From assembly GCA_030562195.1 (NCBI GenBank), contig JAUJPP010000007.1, positions 1,984,001 to 2,048,000 on the forward strand: a stretch of DNA of 64,000 nucleotides, read 5' to 3'. The stretch is from Nipponacmea schrenckii (Eukaryota; Mollusca; Gastropoda; Lottiidae). A program made the position numbers and the translations under genes. Every line of letters starts with the position of its first letter. Position 1 is the stretch's first letter. This document shows, one piece after another, positions 47,985 through 59,100 of this stretch. A model generated the notes under the pieces. That model was not told where the DNA came from. It did no database searches and saw nothing but the letters and a program-made list of their open reading frames with translations.

Positions 47985-50900
47985 ATGGCTGCTGTAAATG
48001 ACAAGAATACTGATAAATCTCGACAAGATTATTATGATACTAAGCAACAAGCTATGGAATATTATTCTGAAAATGGTGTACCCCTAAAGATGGAGGAAAT
48101 ATTAAATTCAATGTTTTATGATAATCCTTATGATGTTTATGGTCATTTGGTAAGTTGCAGTTAACATAGGCCTAATTATCTACAATTATCAATTTATTTT
48201 CACAAAATAAAAATTTTTTAACTTCAGAGAGAAACAGAAAGGCCATTTAATCCTTAGATACGATTTTAAGGTCAGATAACTTCTTGCAGATTGTTTACAT
48301 TTTCTATAACTTGAAGGTTTCATATTATCAACTAATACTTTTCCTTTTCTTATATTATAGGCTAATTATTTTGAGAAATATGCAAAGACACCTCTTATTA
48401 CAAAGGTAAGGAAACAATGTTGATGTACTGCAAGTAAATATAGATGCTGTAGAAGGCCCAAATGGATATTTCATAAAAATTTGGAGAGGCTCCTTTACTA
48501 CTGTATACACATTGCATAATTTTCGTCCTTTTTATTGCAGAAGAGTAATTTCCTTGCTACAGGTTTAAAATTAAGGGCTTAAAGGCCTACTATCAGACAA
48601 ATTTTATAATATTTATCAATGGTTAACAGGTCAATGAAATAAAAGACATCATATATATTTTGAACAATTTAAAACACTGATAACATTTTCATTGGTTTTT
48701 GTTTGAATAGATAAAATCAAGAACTGCTCTAGATAGTAGAGGACAACCAACATTACAGACATCAGTATATGGTACTGTCAAAAATGTAGAAAAGGTAAGT
48801 ATAGTATAGTAGCCACTAAATTGAACCATCCATCTGTAGGCTTACTCATTAAAATAAGTTGACTCCAAATTAAAGTGATTTTTTTTTTACAAAGATAAAT
48901 TAAGCAAAAGTTAATACAGTTTTGTTAAACTATTTTGACAGTGTTTAGCTACAGTAGTCAGCTCAAATCCACAACCTCATGTATTAGATACTGGTAAAAC
49001 TGAAGACAAAGAGAAAGAAGATCAGGAAAGGAAAGAAGATATAAAAGCTTGTATTGAATTAATAGAAAGTGAAATTAGTGAGAAATTAAAGGATCTCGAT
49101 CCTTGTCATCAACAAGAAATAGATCAATTATTGTAGTGAGTTTTTTTTTTCTTTTCTGTTCAAGGTAAAAATCTTCCAAAAAACTTAACATTGTGGAACT
49201 TTTTCTTGGACTAGTTCCCTGCTTCGTGTGCTCTCTGAATACTTTATCAAGACATTTTTATTATCTTTAGTAGCTGTAGGTTAACCCTCTAATTTTTAAT
49301 AAATTAGCATTCTATTTTGTTTTCTAGCGATCATATCAGTCAGAAAAAAGCTGAGAAAGATGCTAAAGAAGCAAGTAATGATGAAAATAAAACTCCATCA
49401 CCTCAACCAGCAATTCCTCCTTCTGTTGAATCCCCCAGTAAAAAGAAGTTAGCATCTGGAAAGTGAGTTATTTTTAACAATTGTAAGAAGTAAACATCAA
49501 GTTTATTCTATAGGCAAAATCTTTTGAGTTGCCAGACAAACTGGAATCCAGCACAGTGTTGAAATGGGACTTTAATAGATCAATGAAGCCTTCAATCCTT
49601 GTTTCTCAGAGCATGAAAGAGATTGCTTAAGATCATTTTATGAACCATATTTTGAAATGATGATTGAATCAATGAAGGTATTATGTATTTTAAGGAAAGG
49701 TAAAACAGCAAGTGTTATAATAGCTGTACCTGATGAACCTAGAGAAGAATTTCTACCTGGTTCCAGTATAGTTAGTAGTGTAAGTCAAGCTGTATGTTGT
49801 GCAGGTGCTTCAATAAGTAACCAACCCCTTTACCAATACATAGCATCATTATTCAGTCAGGTAAGTCATCATTTATAAAACTTTTGCTCAATTACGTCTT
49901 GTGGTTTAAATTTTATATATCATGAATTCAAATATATATGGCTAAATATCACGAGAGTCTATAGAGTACTTTAGGAAATTTAGGATTATCATTGGTTAAA
50001 AATCACAGAAAATATCTCATGGTAACATGAAAATATGATCCTCGATAAAAACTTGGTTAGGATTATAAATTTATTTCAGCCAACAGACAAATATAATCTT
50101 CCGTTACCAATGACAACTATACTACAAGCTGGGAAAGCCTCATCAGGAAAACTGAAATGTGTGAAAGAATTTATGTTAATACCAAAGCCTTCTATGTCTG
50201 TATCAGAGGTAAGACATATCTCTATATCATAGAGAATCTTACAACTTTAGTGACAATTTCTATTCGAAAAGAAAATATAGATTGATGATGTGCTTTTGTG
50301 AAAACTTTGTTCTCTGTTTAAAACCAGTTTGACAACAATATTTCTCTATAAAATGCATAAAGTGCTGCAGAATAAAAGCTATTTTATTGGAATTTTATAG
50401 TGAGGCCTTGATGGTGTGAATCTCCCTAAAAAAATATCAACTTTTTTTGTAGATGTCAGGATTGAAACCTGTTTCATTTTCAACATTGAAATCATTTCGT
50501 CTCTAGAAAATGCTGAAAAACTTATTTATGACCATCCCACACAGATCATATTTCATTTTAAAGGGGCACAATCTTGATTTGTTTCGGACAATGATCCGAC
50601 AGCCTCAAACACATGAAATCTTTTGCTTAGCTAATCAGAAATAGTCTACAGAGCTTACCTTTGAAATTTGAGCCTTCAAATCCATGTGTATCCATAATTA
50701 TCCGTGTTTGAAAATCATAATATCTTAAGATATTACGAACGTCCCGCCATATTGGAAAACGGTTCGTCTTGATAATCAAAGAGTTATCCTTCCCGTCGTG
50801 CAATAGCGGTTATCTATATAAGTAGACTAATGAGTATTTTCAATTGTAGACTTTGTCAACAGGACACACAATTTTCAGACTGACTGGAGACCAGTCGCGT

Positions 50901-53900
50901 ACAGCACGGAAAAAAAAATAAAAAGTGAAATTTTTTGTTTGAGGTATATTTCAAGGTATTTTGCAATTTTCTTAGAGCTTGAGTATTTCTGAGGACTGTT
51001 TAAATGTAACAAAGGCCCAAAACGACCCCTAAAAATCAAGATTGTGCCCCCTTAAGAATGCTATTTTTGCCAATAATATAAAATTAATTCGTAAAACATG
51101 AATTCATAAATGTTTCCAGGGTATTTTCAGTTAAAACCTTACAAAGAAAGAATATAATCATCTTTTAATGATGTGTTTCAACTCCATTATTTTCTGTTAA
51201 TATACTTTCAGGCTATGAATTATGTTCAAGAAATTTATAATCATATTGGTAAAAATTTCTTACATAAAAGTGGAGTAAGTATTTGATTATAATTCCAGCC
51301 TTGTGTACACAGTTTCTTGCTTTGAGCAAACATTATATGTTTTATTATATTTAATTACTCCTAAATTACTTTTTTGCAGCATTTTGGTCATTACATAGGA
51401 TAAGGACCCTTCTTTTAAATACATGGAATACTTTTGCTATAAAATACCTGCTGAAGGGTTTATTCATATGTATAAAAAATAAGATAAAAAAAAAATTGAT
51501 AGATTACTGCTGTGACAATTAAATTACAAATTTCTCAAAAGTGAGGACTCCTTACTATGGAAGCATAGTATTTTGAAAAAGGAAAATTTTTGATACTACA
51601 TGATTTTGATAAAATATATTCTCTTTATGATTTTGATAAAATATATTCTCTTTATAATTTTGATAAAATATCTCCTCTTTATGATTTTGATAAAATATAT
51701 TCTCTTTATAATTTTGATAAAATTTCTCCTCTTTATGATTCTGATAGAATATATTCTCTTTATAATTTTGATAAAATATTTCCTCTTTATGATTTTGATA
51801 GAATATTTCTCTTTATGATTTTGATAAAATATTTCCTCTTTATGATTTTAATAGGTGAGTGCTAGATATGTGAATGATATAGGAGCATTATGTCCTATAT
51901 TAGAAAAAGTTGAACAAGGTTTAGATCTGTTACAAGAAGCTATCACATCAGCTGGTTTAACACCAGGAGAAGATTTTAATATAGCATTAAATATTGCAGC
52001 TCATGAAATGTTTGAGTTTGTAAGTAGCCATTAACTGAATAAAGTATTGTTTGAGAATCTTGACATTGCAATCTTTCTGTATCTCTTAAAAAAATCATAT
52101 TCTAGCATGGTAGATAAATAGATGTTTCAGAGAATCAACTTCAAAGGCCATACTTATCAAATTTAATCAATACCTATGAAATGAATTCTAGTTATTTCAT
52201 ATGAAGAAAAACACCTAGTACATGGATACCCTATATCCCTTTATTGACGCATGGTAATGTTTCTATTTTCACTTGACAATCTGCATATTTGAACTTTATC
52301 ATTCATTTTTAGCCGACAAATGGTGTCACACACAGCTCTCTTAAGCTCTCCTTCACTAGAAACTTGATTTATTACAGGATAAAGGTAAATATGAAATAAT
52401 AACAGGACAGTTAAAATCACCTGATGATTTAGTGGAGTTCTGGGTCGATATTATTACCAGATATCCTGCTATTATAGCTGTAATAGATCCACTAAGAAAA
52501 CAGGTTAGTAACTTTCTAAGTGGACCAAAGCTTTCACATCATCAAATGTAGCAAGCAAATCACTATTATCATGTAATATTTTTCATGTATTTTCGACCTT
52601 ATTTTTATATGCCCTCATGAAAATGTGAACGTATATTGCCATCACCCCTGTCCATCGGTCGGTCGGTCTGTCTGTCTGTCGGTCGGTCCGTCTGTCCGTC
52701 AATAATTACTTGTGTACGCGATACAGGCCAGAGTTTTTGTCCGATTTGAATGAAACTTGGTATGTGCATTCATCTTGATAATATCTCGGACAAGTTCGAA
52801 AATGGCACGATTCCAGATGTTGGTTTATGAGTTATTGCACTTGATTAAATTAAAAAACATTAAAATTTACTTGTGTACGCAATAGAAACGGTAGTTTTTA
52901 TCGGATTTTAATGAAACTTGGTATGTGTATTCATCTTGATAATATATCGGACAAGTTTGAAAATGGCACGATTCCAGATGTCGGTTTATGAGTATTGCAC
53001 TTGATTAGATGAAAAAACCTTAAAATTTACTTGTGTATGCAATAGAAGCTGTAGTTTTTATCCGATTTGAATGAAACTTGGTATGTGTATTCATATTGAT
53101 AATATCTCTGATAAGTTCGAAAATGGCAGAATTCCAGATGTCGGTTTATGAGTAATGGCCCTTAATTAAATGAAAAAACATTAATATTTACTTGTGTACA
53201 CAATAGAAGTTATAGTTTGCATCTGATTTTAATGAAACTTGGAATGTGTATTTATCTTGATAATATCTCAGACAAGTTAGAAAATGGCACGATTCCAGAT
53301 GTTGGTTTATGAGTTATGGCCCTTGATTAAATGAAAAAACGTTAAAATGTACTTGTGTATGCAATAGAAGCTATAGTTTCATCCGATACGAATGAAACTT
53401 GGTATGTGTATTCATCTTGATAATATCTCGCCAGATGTCTGTTGATGAGTTATGGCCCTTGATTAAATGAATAAATGTTAAAATTTACTTGTGTACGCAA
53501 TAGAAGCTGTAGTTTTTATTCGATTTGAATGAAACTTGGTATGTGTATTCATCTTGATAATATCTCACCAGATGTCTGTTTATGATTTATTGCCCTTGAT
53601 TAAATGAGAAAATGTTAAAATTTACTTTTGTACGCAATAGAAGCTTTAGTTTTTATCCAATTTGAATGAAACTTGATATGTGTATTCATCTTAATAACAT
53701 CTCAGACAAGTTAAAAAGTGGTGCGATTCCAGATGTCGGTTTATGAGTTATTGCCCTTGATTAAATGAAAAAACATGGAATATTCTGTTTGCTGAAGTGG
53801 GGTATGTTACCTTGCCTGGCAATTAATTAATGCTATAAAGAGGTACAAATCACATCACTTACCTAGCATGCTGTAAGCTTTTAATCTGTTAATTAAAAAA

Positions 53901-54931
53901 GTAAAAAGTATATCAAATGGAGATGGCTAATTTTTACAGGAAGGGAAAGTAGTTATTAGGAACAATACAAATTACCCACTGCAATCTATTTCCAATTATT
54001 TTTAGGAGCATGTCCAGTGGATGAAGTTATGTGACAGAATATCAGACCGATGTTATATAATAGGAGATTTCGTTTATCATAGACCTGGACTTTTAAAATC
54101 AGAAGCATTAACAGAAAATTTTCAAGCTAGTGGCATAGTTTACACTGTTGAACATATGAACACTTTAACTGATATTCATACATGTCAACTTAAAATGGAA
54201 GGTAAAAATTGACAATGTTTTGATTAATATACTGAAAATACTTCTTTGAAACTTGTACCAGCATTTCATAGCTCAAATATGATATTAAAAAATGTTACTG
54301 TAATGCAATACTATTGACAGAAACTTCTTAAGAAAAACATATGTTAAAAATATATACCTGTTATTTCTGCTAACTAACAATACAACAATAATAATTATAT
54401 GTTTCAGAAGCCAATAATGTTACAGTAATAAGAGCTAACCAAGGTGATACATCAGATAGTTTTATAGTTGATCTAGTAAGTATAATCAATTTCCTAATAC
54501 CATTCTTCAGTTTCAATGGTTACCGTACTTGCGCCATTTTTTTTAAGAGATTTAGAAATTAAAGGGCTGACTGGTGTTGTGAGCAACTTACCACCAAAAG
54601 ATACATCAATTTCTATTGGGGTTATATAATTATTCTCTTTTACTTGACAAAAAGAGTGAGTTATCTTTTAACTTGTATAAATTTGTATCTATTATTATAG
54701 GCTGTTGGATTACAAGCTAAATTTATCAAGATAGGAGCACCTTGTCGTGGTGAGAGAGTCATGAAGTTTAATAGATTAGTTCAAATAGAGGATGAACTAA
54801 AAGACAATGATAAAAATTGTTGTCATGGTGAACACATGTTCCATAAAATTAACCTCCCTCCCCAACCAGAAACAGATGAACACACACCATCCAATACACC
54901 CTCACCAAGAAAAGATGGCAAGAAGAAATAA
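47985..54931 (+). CDS. ENO4: Enolase 4 (ENO4), divergent enolase-family protein
   Basis: Complete gene, 13 exons, 588 residues: 47985-48149, 48361-48405, 48711-48794, 48942-49135, 49328-49462, 49695-49860, 50080-50208, 51212-51274, 51855-52019, 52378-52503, 54006-54201, 54408-54475 and 54701-54931. All junctions are GT-AG and in phase. The start is chosen from AAGATGG context and the ENO4-type N-terminus ([19 protein letters not shown]). Domains: N-terminal extension with NPYDVYGHL, then DSRGQPTLQ (enolase NSRGNPT), an acidic/lysine-rich insert at about 110-208, then the barrel with [41 protein letters not shown] and [18 protein letters not shown]. Several enolase metal and catalytic acids are replaced. 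Mouse Eno4 is needed for sperm enolase activity and motility; a similar sperm or ciliary role here is inference. It converges with SHTN1. Confidence 0.95.
50562..51051. mobile_element. TTAA-flanked MITE in ENO4 intron 7
   Basis: TTAA then AGGGGCACAATCTTGATTT on the left. The complement AATCAAGATTGTGCCCC plus C, then TTAA, is on the right (51052-51055). It is 490 bp with no transposase. The target preference matches the MITE at 14.4 kb, but the TIR sequence differs. Confidence 0.85.
51590..51854 (+). repeat. 27-bp minisatellite running into the ENO4 exon 9 acceptor
   Basis: About ten copies of TTTATGATTTTGATAAAATA plus TTCTC, period 27 bp. The last unit, CCTCTTTATGATTTTAATAG, is itself the polypyrimidine-AG acceptor of exon 9 (exon starts 51855). 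So the repeat unit is a near-copy of the 3' splice-site tract. Open frames of repeated YDFDKIYSL are a by-product of the 27-bp period. Confidence 0.9.
52655..53790. repeat. ~160-bp dispersed repeat family, copy C (ENO4 intron 10)
   Basis: Seven units start at ACTTGTGTACGC-like sequence every 160 bp (52708, 52868, 53029 and onward). They contain GATTTGAATGAAACTTGGTA and GAGTTATTGCCCTTGATTAA. The array is preceded by a GTCTGTCGGTCGG-type simple tract (52660-52700). It is the reverse orientation of copies A and B. Two units share a deletion around the ATATCTC junction. Confidence 0.9.
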
Positions 54932-54983
54932 CTCTTTGTTTTGTTACATATTAGTTGACTGTGATAATTTTATAAACATGTTT

Positions 54984-54989
54984 AATAAA
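54984..54989 (+). terminator. Candidate polyadenylation signal of ENO4
   Basis: AATAAA 53 bp after the ENO4 stop codon. Confidence 0.6.
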
Positions 54990-55922
54990 ATATATTAATA
55001 ACTTATAAAACTTTCTAAAAACAATAGAAGAATACCAGGCTGGAATTAAGATAGTTATTTGATAACACTTCAAATAAACAAGCGTTTTAAAAGGTAACCA
55101 ATTGGCAGTTATTTAAAGTGAGCATTCTACTTTCAAATGTATCAAATTAACATACACATGTAATTTACATTTCAGCAGCATTTTTTATAAACAAATAGTT
55201 GACATGAATAGAACAAATATGAAAAGTGAACATTTTGGAATGTTTTCATCATACTTATAATGTGCATAAATATCTTGACTAAAAAATAACAATGAAACAA
55301 AATATACAGTATAAATATGACAGTATAAAATTGTAGCTAATAATAGCTACCGTAAACAATAATAAAAAATAATGTAAGTATTAAATATAAAAATTGTGTA
55401 ATTAAACAAAAAACACCTAAAAGGAAAGCAAGTTACGTAAATTTACCTAAACTTCACTTTGATAGTAAGCATGATGATCACATTGAACACAAATTTGTCA
55501 ACAAAAACATTAACAATTTAAACTCGTTTATAAGATTTTTCAAGAAAAGTAGACTAAGCAGCAACAAAACCTTATTCAACTAACAACCAAATTCATAAAT
55601 TATTGAACACCGTTTTCTTTTCTTTTCTTTTCTAGTATAATATACATATTAATTTATAACTTTACACCTGAAAAATAAACAATATTAAATTAAAATTAAG
55701 TAATACGTAATAAATATTGATAACACAATAATTATCAAAAAAAGAATTTAAATCATAAATATAAAACATAATACAAAATTCCACCATATTCTGATATATT
55801 GTTATTTGTTCTTGAATTTATATTTACTAAAACCTCACAACTAAAGCTTGTTGATCCTTACTCAACAACAAGAGCTTTTAAACTGAAAATATTATCAGAC
55901 TGAATATTGGGTTTCCTCAACG

Positions 55923-55928
55923 TTTATT
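55923..55928 (-). terminator. Candidate polyadenylation signal of SHTN1
   Basis: AATAAA on the minus strand, about 265 bp after the SHTN1 stop codon. Position only. Confidence 0.35.
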
Positions 55929-56191
55929 CAACGTTTCCACTTGTCATCCATGATCTGACAAATTAGTCATTTAATATTCAACTTATCAAATGTTCTTTCA
56001 GCAAATGACTTCATTACTTCTGTAAAATCTATGGTCTAAGTTAGTTAAACCAATTTCAAAGTTTTTCTATGTGGTGTACATAAATCTTGAAACATTGGAT
56101 GCTATTGAGTAAAATTCTACAGAACAGGATATTTTAAAGAAGAATTTTGTCAAATCATGGGATGGCAAGTGTGGTAATTTTCAGACACAAA

Positions 56192-59100
56192 TTAATCTCC
56201 CTTACCTTTACCTTCAGTCTGTTTTATCTTTTGAAATGTTGATTTTAATTCTGATTCTGGAAGTTGATAATCTTCATCATCTTCAATACTTAATAAATCT
56301 CCCAGAGAACGATTCCTCTTCATTTTGCTCTAGTATAAGAAATAATCATTCATCATCCCACTTCATCAATATTATATCATACATCGTTGTTTTAATATTT
56401 CAGATGATTTTCAAGTATATCAATTTAAAGCTCTCTAAGGAAAAGATGTTTCTGTATGCTTTATAAGATGATAGAGTTTCATAATAAAACAAATGCTTAG
56501 CCTTACCAACATTGTATGTAGTTCTTCCATAGCACCAGCATTGTCATCTGGACAGGATGGCTGAACAGAAAAAAAGGGTAATGTTAAAAGAGAGAAAATT
56601 CTTCATATGTGATTCATTTCTTAAGTTTGACAACTAAGAAAAAGCCAAATCATTCCACAGGCATCAGGAAGTTTATTAAAATGATAACTACTAAATGCTG
56701 AAATAGTTGCTTTATATAGGAATTCTGTATTTATTCTATGTTGATGAAACTTCAGATATCTGTGATCTGTCAAATACTACACAATTTCACCAATTAATTT
56801 ATTCAATTTCAATTTTATGAATCCATGTATTTATGCCAATTAAAGTATTGTATTAAAATATATTGAAACCTACCCTTCTAACTGGTTTTAATACTGGTCG
56901 TAAGGCTTGATTTCCTTGTTTTATTCTGGACATCATTTCATTAATAGCTTTATTATAATCTTCATTAGCTTTAGCTCCACCTATGGCCACTGAAACAAGG
57001 TCCATCAAGATTTAGCGATTCGAATAATTGGAGTTCTTTTTCAGTTAATTTTCTTGAGAAACTCTTGACTAGAGTCAATAGCACCTTCACTTAGATCCAA
57101 ATATAGAAATACTCTTATGCCATTAAGCAAAACTTCACTACAAGACCTATCTTCATTGACCCAATCGGGGACAAAGTGTAATATTTGATTTATCATACAG
57201 AAAATATTACATATATTACTGAAAATGCTTTCTTTAATATGTACCACCTGGTGTCTTATAAATGAAATACTTTTTATTATACACCTTAAGAGTAATTAAA
57301 GCATACATATCAGACTGCATTGAATATATTCTATTTGGAAAAAACCTAAACTTACATTTTTTATTTCTTTCTTTTGTTCTTTTACTTTGACTTCTTGATA
57401 AAAATCTATTAAGAAAAATAACATTATTATTCCCTTTTAAGGAATGAAGGTGTTCACCTTTACCTTTCATCACTGATATTGGTGGTAGAGTGACTCAATG
57501 ATAGATTTACTTTTACCTTTCATCACTGATATTGGTGGAAGAGTGACTCAAAGAAAAATATACTTTTACCTTTCATCACTGATATTGGTGGTAGAGTGAC
57601 TCAATGATAGATTTACTTCTACCTTTCATCACTGATATCGGTGGTAGAGTGACACAATGATAGATTTACTTTTACCTTTCATCACTGATATTGGTGGTAG
57701 AGTGACTCAATGATAGATTTACTTTTACCTTTCATCACTGATATTGGTGGTAGAGTGACACAATGATAGATTTACTTTTACCTTTCATCACTGATATTGG
57801 CGGTAGAGTGACTCAATGATAGATTTACTTTTACCTTTCATCACTGATATTGGTGGTAGAGTGACACAATGATAGATTTACTTTTACCTTTCATCACTGA
57901 TATTGATGATAGATAACTTAATATAGATTAACCCTTTATATTTGATTATAGATTTAATTGTCAATTCATCATTGATAATAGTTACAGAGAAACTTTGTTA
58001 TAGACTTACCCTTTATTTTTTATTACTGATATTGGTGGTAGAGGAGGTGGGGGTGGAGGGGGAGGATGTAAAACATCTTCATATTTCTTCTCCAGTTCAG
58101 TGTCTAAATAAAAGAGTTTGTAGTATTATCATTTAACTATATGGAGATTCTAGTGTTTTATATATCATAACTTATATTGAGATTTTTTAATCTTTTTATA
58201 TTGTAGTGTTAATGCTCTTTTTCGTAATTAGTACACAGAGTATATCACATAACTTAATTTAAATTCTATTTTTATACTGTTTTTCATAATTAGTAAACTG
58301 AGTATATCATGTAACTTACATCACGTTTCTAGTGCTGTATAATGTTTTTCATTTAAAAAGTATCATATAACGTTACAGTCAAGATTCTAGTGTTAATACT
58401 GTTTTTCATAATTAACAGACTGACTATATCATATAACTTACATTGAGATTCTAGTGCTTTATACTGTTTTTCATAATTAATAAACTGAGTATATCATATA
58501 ACTTACATTGAGATTCTAGTGTTTTATACTGTTTTTCATAATTAATAAACTGAGTAATCATATATATACATTGAGATCCTAGTGTTTTATACTGTTTTTC
58601 ATAATTAAAAACTGATATATCATTAACTTACATTGAGATCCTAGTGCTTTATACTGTTTTTCATAATTAATAAGACTGAGTATATCATATAACTTACATT
58701 GAGATTCTGGTGTTTTATACTGTTTTTCATAATTAATAAACTGAGTATATCAAATAACTTACATTGAGATTCTAGTGTTTATACTGTTTTTCATAATTAA
58801 TAAACTGAGTATATCATATAACTTACATTGAGATTCTAGTGCTTTATACTGTTTTTCATAATTAGAATACTGAGTTTGTAGTTGCAATAATTGTGTAGAT
58901 AGTTGATCACGTTCTTCATGTAACTGTTGATTATCACTTTCTAATGTACTAATAAGATCTTTATCTTTTAATTCTTCTAGCTCTCTTTCATAATCTTTTA
59001 CCTATAATAGATCAAATCTGAGACATTGATGTCTATTTACTAATTTCTGGTGCTCTTTGCTCATTTTGTGACAGTTTTCAGCAAGGCACAGTTTATAATC

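Larger units (their letters stand above)
54932..56191. other. Convergent 3' region between ENO4 and SHTN1
   Basis: 1.26 kb, very AT-rich, without an exon of either gene. It should hold both 3' untranslated regions. A minus-strand AATAAA (TTTATT on the plus strand) at 55923-55928 is a possible SHTN1 polyadenylation signal. Confidence 0.6.

Noticed and set aside
51590..51865. Protein with repeated nine-residue YDFDKIYSL units
   Set aside because: It is the 27-bp intronic minisatellite of ENO4; it is not in frame with exon 9 and lies between two supported exons.
52655..53790. CRISPR-like array
   Set aside because: The whole 160-bp unit is repeated with no unique spacers, and the locus is a eukaryotic intron.
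57234..57473. 79-codon minus-strand ORF as a separate gene
   Set aside because: Only 57356-57405 is coding, as SHTN1 exon 12; the rest is intron.
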